Origin: Porogramme epimiltina
Taxonomy: Eukaryota; Basidiomycota; Agaricomycetes; Polyporales; Polyporaceae
DNA: 16,031 nucleotides
Direction: 5' to 3'
Assembly: GCA_900155495.1 (NCBI GenBank)
Contig: FTLJ01000112.1
Coordinates: 1-16,031 of the forward strand
Under the pieces are notes generated by a model, which was not told the DNA's origin, made no database searches, and was given only the letters and a program-made list of their open reading frames with translations. The translations under genes were made by a program, and so were the position numbers. Each line of letters opens with the position of its first letter. The stretch's first letter is position 1. Positions 1-6,241 of the stretch are shown in pieces.

Positions 1-30
1 TAAGCGCGTTTAAGTGCGTCTAAGTGATTC
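1..30. repeat. Three tandem 10-nt units
   Basis: The first 30 bases are three head-to-tail 10-mers, TAAGCGCGTT, TAAGTGCGTC and TAAGTGATTC, ending just before the TAG stop (minus strand) of the possible terminal exon at 37-227. The middle unit contains GTGCGTC, the same 7-mer that forms the arms of the palindromes at 772-788 and 995-1011. The array may continue beyond the window edge. No function is assigned. Confidence 0.5.
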
Positions 31-36
31 CGGGAT

Positions 37-227
37 CTACTGATGTGGCGAGCTGGGATGGTGGGGAGACAGGAGCGAGGGGCGAGCCATAGGTGCGGGG
101 GCAGCCGGGGACACGGGGAGCAGAGAGGGCGAGCTGAGGCGGCGGCGGTGGGGCGCCGCTTCGTCGTCGGGGCCGGGAGTGTAGGGAACGGGGCAGTCGA
201 GCTGCTTGTAGCCCTCCACACCCTCGT
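37..227 (-). CDS. Possible terminal exon of an unidentified gene
   Basis: An open stretch on the minus strand ends at TAG (37-39). It is preceded by a plausible 93-nt intron (228-320) with a GTAAGT donor (exon end at 321) and a TCAAG acceptor (exon start at 227). The encoded tail is acidic/aromatic at first (DEGVEGYKQLDCPVPYTPGP) and then rich in Pro, Ser and Arg. The family is not recognised. GC-rich DNA here is open in several frames and the upstream exon falls inside degenerate repeats, so this could be chance. If real, the gene starts somewhere left of 1132 and the window holds only its 3' end. Confidence 0.25.
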
Positions 228-304
228 CTTGATCGAGGGGGGGCCAGACGGGAGAGGATGGGGGAGCGCGAGACGGGCAGGCGTGGAGGGGACGCAAAAG
301 GGGA

Positions 305-752
305 CGGGGGACACACTTACCTGCTGTCCGTCTTTCCCTTTCAGCTCTCCTCCCTCCGTGTCCACGGCGGCTGTGGTGGATGAGACAAGGAGGGGGCGAG
401 GTGGCTGCGGCAGAGGCGACGCGACGTGGGAGGACAACCCCGTCGTCCTGGTTCGCGCGCGGGCACAGCCCCACTGAGCGCCCGCCGCCGCTCCCGGCCC
501 TCCGTGTGCGTGGCGGCGGTGGCAGGAAGGGGCGAGGGTGCGGTGGCGGAGGAGATGAGAGGCGGGAGGGGACGCGTGGGAACAACCCCAAGCGCCAGCC
601 CCCGTCCAGGGACGGCCTCGTCGCCACGGCGGCTTGCGCACGGAGGGGGATGCAAGAAAGGAGGGAAGGCATACTCGCCTGTTGTCCTCGTTCCCCTTTC
701 GTCTCCCGGCCGTCCATGTGCGCAGAGGTGGTGGCAGAAAAGAGGGAAGAGT
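305..752. repeat. Degenerate three-copy tandem repeat with splice-donor-like ends
   Basis: Three related blocks lie at about 311-450, 479-590 and 669-752. Shared plus-strand landmarks are CCTCCGTGTCCACGGCGG (near 351), CCTCCGTGTGCGTGGCGG (near 499) and CGTCCATGTGCGCAGAGG (near 711), followed by related GGTGG/GGAG-rich sequence. Blocks 1 and 2 also share a G(A)ACAACCCC segment. On the minus strand block 1 ends CAGCAG|GTAAGT and block 3 ends CAACAG|GCGAGT, so the unit looks like a duplicated exon/intron boundary. Copies are strongly diverged and spaced about 146 and 211 nt apart. The stretch may be a relic of tandem exon duplication or a non-coding repeat. Confidence 0.5.
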
Positions 753-787
753 GTTATGCGCGGGCGGAGACGTGCGTCCAAGACGCA

Positions 788-807
788 CGCGCGTGCGGCC
801 ACGCGCG
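788..807. repeat. 8-bp inverted repeat with 4-nt loop
   Basis: CGCGCGTG (788-795) and CACGCGCG (800-807) are perfect reverse complements around CGGC. The element starts on the last base of the first 17-bp palindrome, so the two could form adjacent or alternative hairpins. No gene is tied to it. Confidence 0.5.
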
Positions 808-850
808 AGCTCAGCGCTCATTACTAGCGCTAATCTCTCACTGTGTGCGC

Positions 851-902
851 GTGCGGCCGCGCCGCACACTTTGGGCTCGCGATTGAGTTTCAGTCCTCAC
901 CT
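851..902. repeat. Dispersed repeat, copy 1
   Basis: Two exact blocks, ACTTTGGGCTC (868-878) and CAGTCCTCACCT (891-902), recur with the same 12-nt gap at 5958-5968 and 5981-5992. Flanking sequence is weakly similar in both copies (GGCC.CGCCGCA before, CCTCAT after). This copy lies about 260 nt beyond the stop codon of the minus-strand Trs65-like gene. It is probably a remnant of a dispersed element, or less likely a 3'-region signal. Confidence 0.6.
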
Positions 903-973
903 GTCGCTCACAAACCGTTGCGTGCCTCATCCTAGCCACGCACGGTCGGGCGCTGTCGGGAGCTGTTGGGCAC

Positions 974-1132
974 TTATTGCAGCGCACTGTGGACGTGCGT
1001 CCACGACGCACTTTTGCAGTGCGCGTTGATGAAGGGGAATTCCTTGAGAGCGGGTCCGAGCTTTTCGTCAAACGAGTCTCGACCTTGGGCGTATTCATAC
1101 AGCTGGGCAGCACTGGAGACATATAGGGGCAT
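974..1132 (-). CDS. Small orphan ORF, 52 residues, unknown
   Basis: ATG at 1132 opens a frame that stops at TAA (974-976). Its first two-thirds have ordinary protein character, for example AAQLYEYAQGRDSFDEKLGP and KEFPFINAHC, while the last dozen codons run into the palindromic DNA. A GTGCGT donor follows the codons for HCK, and a CTCCAG acceptor-like sequence lies just before the coding-looking part, so the core (about 1016-1113) could be one exon of a longer or decayed gene. It starts only 32 nt beyond the Trs65-like stop on the same strand, too close for a normal promoter. The family is not recognised; a gene fragment is the most likely reading. Confidence 0.35.
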   Translation of the reverse strand: MPLYVSSAAQLYEYAQGRDSFDEKLGPALKEFPFINAHCKSASWTHVHSALQ

Positions 1133-1163
1133 TGTACAATGCACACAACGGCTGTGAAAGACG

Positions 1164-4100
1164 CTAACTGTCCGTATAGTTTGGCTCGTGAACTATAATG
1201 TCAATCACGTTCCTGTCGACACAACACTCGGTTAGCTCTGTACTTGTGCCCTTCACCTGAAGCAACATACCGTAAATGCATCGTATAGTTGCTTTGAACG
1301 TCGGTCAAGGTGAGCGTCTCGATCGAATGTACGCCCGGCGCGAGAGCAAGAAAATCCATCCGGACGGACTGGCACGTCGATGGTAAGAGCGGCCTATTTG
1401 CGAGCAGTTGTGAGCAAATTCCTTGAATGCAGCGGCACACTCACCCTATGCGAACGCGATTCTCCAGTGGGATAATCCCTGGAGGCCGCGACTCGCCGCC
1501 CTCGCCGCCCTCCTTTGCCCTATCCTTCTTCGTCTTCCGCCGCCTCCGCCTCTCCTCCGGATAACTCACCTCGAACCTCCGCGTCCACGACGACTGGTTG
1601 AACACAAAGATGTCCAGCGTGAACTGCTCGAGCGGATATAGCTCCCCAGTTCCTCCATGCACGCGCGTGTGCGACTTCCCCTCCATCCTCTTCCCGTTAC
1701 GCGGTGGCGCAGGGTGCAGCCCAACCGAAACGACGATCGGCTCTCCCCCTTGCGCCCCCTCCCCACCCGGCACCCCACTGCCAACCGCGCGCTCTCCTCC
1801 AAGCACACCCGTCTCCGAAATCTGCTGTAGCTGGCCCATCGGGTTCGACAGTCCACCAAAGCCACTGATAGTTGGTCCAGGGGTCTGCGGCACTCCTCCG
1901 CCGCGCTCCCTCCTGATCTCCACGCTCGGCCCTACCGCGCCTGCGCCGGACTGTTGCGCGATCGGCGTCTGCCAGAACGGCGTCGGAGGCACGGGTGATG
2001 GCGAGTTCGGGTACGCGGGGTACGCAGGGGTGCGGGGCACGCCGCCCATCTCGGGACTCAGCATATCCATCACCGTTGCACTGCCTGCTCCCGAGCTCCC
2101 GTCCGGGCTGAGCAGCTGCGGCCCGCCGAACCCGACGAGGGGGTTGATCGGGGCAACGGGAGCGGCGGGCTTGTCGGGGGGTCGTACGTCGTCGGCGAGC
2201 GAGGGAAGCTCGCTTGGAACGCGACCGACGGAGGGATATACGACGCGCGCGGGGGTATATTCAGTGTTTGACCTGTCGGCGTTGGGCTCGAATTGAGCGG
2301 TATGGGCGGTGGTTGGTTGGCGGGGTTGAGCATCGCTGTAGGGCTAGCGTAGTTCATCGGGGACTTGGGCATCCGCGCGTATTCGGAGTGGGGCGTCTCG
2401 AACGCCGAGAACGTATGCCGCTTGCTGCCCGCGACGGCCGTCAGGGGGATGATGCTCTTCGTCGTGAGTGGAGTGAGGGTCCGAGTGGGAGGTACGAGGG
2501 GGGCGGTGGGAAAGGGAGAAGCGGGGGTCGGCATGACGAAGTATTCTTGAGCTTCGTCGTCTTCGATCTCGATCTGCGCTGACTGGCGATTCTGTTTCGA
2601 GACGCTCGACGACGCGAGGTCGAGGACACAATTCCAGCGCGAAGGGTACACCTCTGTGGGGTAGAACGGCTCTTCGTCAATCCGCTCGTAGGGTTTCACG
2701 ATGAGGTGGATAGTGACGGCACGTTGCAGCTCTTCCACCGGACCGCCCTTCTTGTCTGCGCCAGGTGGCCGTGCTAAGGAGAACTCGTCCGCTTCAGGGC
2801 CGCGCAAGAACGACACCGCATAGAGGAGGTTCATCTGTTCGCGCGGCCCAACTTGCAGAGGAAAGACGTCGAGCCCGTACGAGCCCCACCCTATGAACGA
2901 AGCGCGGGCGCCGGTCCCGCTGATCGAGACATCCACGCGCTCGACCTCGAAGTGATACGAAGGAGACGAGGAGCCTGGAAAGAGGTTTTCCACCTCCACG
3001 CTGAGAACGACTGTGTGCTCCTCGTACCTAGCTTCTCGCTGCTCGCGCTCCTCTAGGATATCATCGTCTACATCCGAGTCAGAGTCGTTGGTGTCATCGC
3101 CAGACGCGAACGCTTGACGGGGCTTCTGCGTCTTGCCGTTCTGCGAGTCCTGCGGTAGGATGAAGTACGGGACGAAGACCGTGCGCATGCGGACACGGAA
3201 GCCCTGGTGCATCATAAGCGTTTCTCGGAACGACTTCCTTAGTGGCGCGTCGCGCGGGAGAGAGCTGCCCGGAGGCGGCGACGTGACGCCGCTAGATTAT
3301 GGAACGGGGGTCTCTACGGTAGCGATGGTCGGCGCCGGTGGGAGGGAGAACGCGTGCATGCGCGTCGAAGGAAGAGAGAACCGCTTGGTTGGATCGGTGA
3401 ACGTAGGTCCTGGTATGGACGTCAGCGAGGAGACACAGGAGAGAAGCACAGCGCACCCGTAGCAAGTCCTTCGAGCAGGTTTACTTCTTCAAGGCCCGTA
3501 AGGATTTCTTCGTCATCGCCGTCATGCTGTTGCCCGTCGTTGAGCCCGTTCGACCTAATAGGAGACATGACGCGCTCGTTGGTCGACTTGAGTCCACCAG
3601 CTACTTCAATGAGAGTGGCCAGAGCCTTTCTCGGTGGTGTGACGGCCAGTGGCTTGTTACGAAGCGTTGTCGACACAGTGATGGCGAGAAGTGGATCAAG
3701 CCCATTGGTGATCATGAAAACTGTGTGGAAGCGTCAGCAAAGCGCGTCAAATGGTAGTACTGTACGCTTAAGACTGAAAAGAAACGTTAACTTCTGCCCG
3801 TATGTGCGAAAGCAACAGGGGGATGTTATGGTCGTACGTCATGCGACTTGGATGTCAGACGCGCTGACATCATGAGGCGAGCATCGAGGAGTGCGCTATA
3901 TTTGCTGGACTTAATCGCGGGCACGGCCTGCGCTTTGGGGACAATTGGGCTAATTGACATCTCGAGAGGGGGGGACCACTCATGGCCGTTCGCATCGCTC
4001 GAACAGAAAGGGCAGAGAGGGACACTTACGCACTAGGATAGACATCTTGTACACGGTCAACCACTCATTCTCCGCGCAGTCCCAAAGGAGGGCGAAGGCC

Positions 4101-4702
4101 TCCTTGTCGTGCTTCTGACACTCGCTCCAGATCGCAGACACGAGAGGAGTCCGCTGGGACTGGACGTACTTGAGATCCGAGTTGGCGGAGGAGGAGACGG
4201 AATTGGGAGTGTGTTGGGGAAGATAGAGGGATGGCCGCGGAGGAGATAACCTGGCCTATTGCGCTGCATGGAGCTGTTGCGGGGCGAGGGCATAGAGAGA
4301 CGGGAGTATTTGATGGGGTCCGGGGCGGCCGACGAGGGGGATATGTAGGACGTGCGGCCACATACGAGATCTGGAGGTGGGAGAGGAAGGAGAGAAGATG
4401 GGGGGGCGGGAGCGGGTCCTCATTCACCAGATCCTGGTCAGCAGGGGGCGGGAGGCGGATGGTGAGGATCTTGGAAGTAGTCGAGGTTCTCATCTGCCTC
4501 GCGCAGGTTGAGCAAAGGGGGCTGGACAAAGATAAGCAGACTCACCAAAGAACGCGGTCTTCCGGTCCCCCAGGGGCGCGGGCGTGCGGGCGATCCATCC
4601 TTGGGCCTCCTCCGCGCCGTATTCCGTCAGGAACTCGAGCGACGGCGGCGGAGCGATTACCTCGAGCACACTGGATTCGAACCGATCCTCACAGCCGGAC
4701 AA
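1164..4702 (-). CDS. TRAPPII subunit Trs65-like gene, apparently disrupted
   Basis: Trs65 is a subunit of the TRAPPII tethering/exchange complex at the late Golgi and endosome. Exons supported by splice sites are 4546-4702, 4030-4493, 1445-3720, 1271-1393 and 1164-1212; introns are 52, 309, 51 and 58 nt (donors GTGAGT, GTAAGT, GTGAGT, GTATGT). Family-like segments run in order: an N-terminal block (SSVLEVIAPPPSLEF), SFLSHLQISYVAARP, a block with IWSECQKHDKEAFALLWD, DPLLAITVSTTLRNKP, EEVNLLEGL, GFRVRMRTVFVPYFILPQ, a long Pro/Ser-rich linker with TPAYPAYP, the core FTLDIFVFNQSSWTRRFEV, and the C-terminus FLALAPGVHSIETLTLTDVQ then NVIDIIVHEP. Oddities: TTG (4700-4702) sits where ATG is expected; frame shifts occur near 4478 and 3435; TAA at 3297-3299 interrupts the linker. 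Further shifts near 4216-4370 and 2108-2190 could be introns, e.g. 4274-4365 (GTATGT donor) and 2108-2187 (GTACGA donor). It could be a recent pseudogene, a gene with unrecognised introns, or locally wrong sequence. Confidence 0.75.
3721..4029 (-). other. Oversized intron of the Trs65-like gene
   Basis: This 309-nt intron has a GTAAGT donor (exon end 4030) and a CACACAG acceptor (exon start 3720) with a GCTGAC branch-like sequence close upstream. The join is in phase and recreates YKMSILV-LFMITNGLDP. It is about six times longer than the other introns of the gene. It contains a perfect 8-bp inverted repeat, GATGTCAG (3851-3858) and CTGACATC (3864-3871), around ACGCG. No convincing exon was found inside it. 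Confidence 0.65.
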
Positions 4703-5133
4703 ACCCTCTCTTGAGAGGGCTGGGCAAGTTGGTCGTCGGAGTCGTCGGAGTCAAGACTCAAGACCGTCGCCCGAGTGAAGAGAAGCAGCCGCGGAGAAAC
4801 AGAAGAGGGCGAGAGCAGAACGCGATCGCTGCGCCTGATGTCGTCCTCCGCGGTCACGGTCGTGTTCGCAAGCGCCGGCCGCCATCCTGCCTCCCGCCAT
4901 CACCGTCGTGCTTCTGTAGAATCTGTACCGTAGCATACAACAACTTATGTATCTGCTGCAGCTCCAGCAGCACCTTTTATCCCGCATTGCTGCCTTGCCT
5001 CCCCCCTCAGCACCCTATTGTGGCTTCCAGCCGCCCCGCAACCTTGACTGCAAACCTTGCCCGCCTTGCACGTCCGTTCACTGGACTCGCACCTCGAAAA
5101 CTACTCCCACTTTCTTCGCGCGCGCATAAGGAC
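4703..5133. promoter_or_regulatory. Shared upstream region between divergent genes
   Basis: These 431 nt separate the 5' end of the minus-strand Trs65-like gene from the plus-strand viroplasmin-domain gene and probably carry both promoters. A perfect inverted repeat, CCCTCTC-TT-GAGAGGG (4704-4719), lies immediately beside the Trs65-like start. Short tandem duplications follow: GTCGTCGGA twice (about 4732-4749) and TCAAGAC twice (about 4750-4763). CTTTTATC near 4973 is the only TATA-like string seen ahead of the plus-strand gene. Open frames crossing this stretch are GC-driven shadows. Confidence 0.4.
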
Positions 5134-5399
5134 ATGCCCAGGGCATCCAAGCCTGCATTCTACGCAGTCGCGCGGGGTCATCATCCCGGTATTTACATAG
5201 ATTGGCACGTCAACCTCTATCCGCTCCCTCCGTATCCCAACCTACATCGCTTCACAGGGACGACTGCCAGGCGCAGACCGCTGGTTTCAACGAAAAGAAA
5301 CGCAAGAAGTTCTCTACTAGAGAGGATGCCATCGTGTACCTCGCGGACTATGGGGTGGCCGCGCACTCTACTAGACTTCACCAACATGCCCTACCTTGA
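5134..5399 (+). CDS. RNase H1 N-terminal / viroplasmin-domain protein
   Basis: The domain is a small fold that binds RNA-DNA hybrids or dsRNA in RNase H1 and related proteins. From ATG at 5134 the first exon encodes KPAFYAVARGHHPGIYIDW. After a 53-nt intron (5205-5257) the second encodes DDCQAQTAGFN and KKFSTREDAIVYL. This matches the family pattern FYAVxxGxxPGIYxxW-xxCxxQxxGFxxxxxKKFxTxxEA. The join TG|G gives the expected Trp only if the intron starts with GC (GCACGT) and ends at TTCACAG; a GTACGT ancestor would differ by one base. The frame stops at 5399, giving about 70 residues, so the catalytic RNase H domain is absent. A further spliced segment downstream (5400-5660) is in another frame. 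The gene may be a short hybrid-binding protein or a truncated RNase H1 relative. Confidence 0.6.
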
Positions 5400-5660
5400 C
5401 GCGATGTATATCGAGATCGTCTGCTTGAACTACGTCGTGCTACTTGGTGTGTGCATGCATATCTGCGCTCTTAATCCGCAAGTTTCCTAACGACTCAACC
5501 AGGCGTTCCTCGTGCCATCCTCGAAGACGACTTGTACGAACGCTATGCCTTCCCCGGGAATGACAGCATCGTTTGCGTCATCAATAGTAAAGTCGCCGCT
5601 TTCGTCGTTTCTTCCCATCGTTCATTGTATCATCATAGGCGTTTCTTGCACGATCCGTAG
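5400..5660 (+). other. Possible further exons after the viroplasmin domain
   Basis: A convincing 56-nt intron lies at 5447-5502: donor G|GTGTGT, branch CCTAAC, acceptor AACCAG. The exon after it, read in the phase-1 frame, encodes VPRAILEDDLYERYAFPG and continues to TAG at 5658-5660. In that phase the exon before it reads DFTNMPYLDAMYIEIVCLN, which is one frame away from the viroplasmin-domain exon. Either a 1-nt indel separates the two near 5370, or this is the 3' end of a differently spliced transcript or separate gene. The family is not recognised. Confidence 0.35.
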
Positions 5661-5871
5661 ATATCCAAGACGAGGCAATGGAGGCCTTGCGGTGGGACGG
5701 AGGGCTTGGGATGAGTACAGATCTTGACAGGCCAGCGGCGTCAGGTCAAAACATGCAGTATATTACATACAGTACAATACACATGGATGCGCCTTTCTAA
5801 ACAAATGCTAGTTACAGCGTTAGAGCTGCGGGTAGTACTGGCATACTGGTGCACTGAGGGTACTGGGTGGC

Positions 5872-5900
5872 ACTGAGGATATCCTGGTAGTGTCCTCAGT
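5872..5900. repeat. Inverted repeat around an 8-nt palindrome
   Basis: ACTGAGGA (5872-5879) pairs perfectly with TCCTCAGT (5893-5900), and the boundary of the left arm contains the self-complementary GGATATCC (5877-5884). Neighbouring direct copies of GCACTGAGG suggest a decayed small element. It lies about 60 nt from the dispersed repeat copy 2. Confidence 0.45.
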
Positions 5901-5938
5901 GGCCTAGTGCTGTGCAGAAGTTCTGATGACTGACTGTG

Positions 5939-5992
5939 GCCACGCCGCAATGCGCATACTTTGGGCTCAAAGGTGTATTCCAGTCCTCACCT
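5939..5992. repeat. Dispersed repeat, copy 2
   Basis: ACTTTGGGCTC (5958-5968) and CAGTCCTCACCT (5981-5992) repeat the two blocks seen at 868-878 and 891-902, with the identical 12-nt gap and the same orientation. This copy lies about 250 nt beyond the stop codon of the minus-strand kinase gene, as copy 1 does for the Trs65-like gene. Confidence 0.6.
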
Positions 5993-6241
5993 ACTATGGT
6001 CCCTCGTAGACCTCATCAATTTTGCAGAGTTTCCAGGGGTTCATCAAGTATATGAGATCGTATGTAGGTAGTGGATTGGTTGGAACTTATGCAAGACGCT
6101 ACAGACTCAAGAAGTCGGGTACGTGTAATGATAGACGATGCCTTGGAACTCTGCAAGAAATGATAACTGAGCATGAACTGGTGTGTGAAGTTTGTTGAGA
6201 GCGAGTGTAGGGTCGGATTGTGAACTGCAACCCCAGGATGG

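Larger units (their letters stand above)
772..1011. repeat. Three related 17-bp palindromes (7-3-7)
   Basis: Perfect inverted repeats occur at 772-788 (GTGCGTC CAA GACGCAC), 851-867 (GTGCGGC CGC GCCGCAC) and 995-1011 (GTGCGTC CAC GACGCAC). All fit one pattern, GTGCGKC-NNN-GMCGCAC, with a fixed 3-nt centre. The third is nested in a wider inverted repeat (GCGCACTG at 982-989 against CAGTGCGC at 1017-1024). The second abuts the dispersed repeat copy at 868. They could be dimeric DNA-binding protein sites or remnants of a mobile element's ends; the sequence alone does not decide. Confidence 0.6.
5661..6241. other. Intergenic region with short repeats
   Basis: This stretch is convergent: the plus-strand gene ends at its left and the kinase gene ends at its right. 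It holds direct repeats of GCACTGAGG (5851-5859 and 5870-5878), an inverted repeat, and copy 2 of the dispersed repeat. No coding segment was recognised on either strand. Confidence 0.5.

Noticed and set aside
1598..2296. Plus-strand open frame of 232 codons
   Set aside because: It is antisense to the Trs65-like linker and core, whose minus-strand reading contains recognisable family motifs.
3295..3320. 26-nt GT...AG interval that would remove the TAA in the Trs65-like linker
   Set aside because: Far shorter than any other intron here (49 nt minimum) and it lacks a branch site.
4668..4690. tRNA-like T-arm string GGTTCGAATCC on the minus strand
   Set aside because: The flanking bases do not form a T-stem and no acceptor or anticodon arm is present; it lies in the first exon of the Trs65-like gene.
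4231..5490. Long plus-strand open frame of about 419 codons
   Set aside because: It runs antisense through Trs65-like exons, then the shared upstream region and out of frame through the viroplasmin exons; composition is Arg/Pro/Ser-rich. Only its end (about 5370-5446) may be coding.
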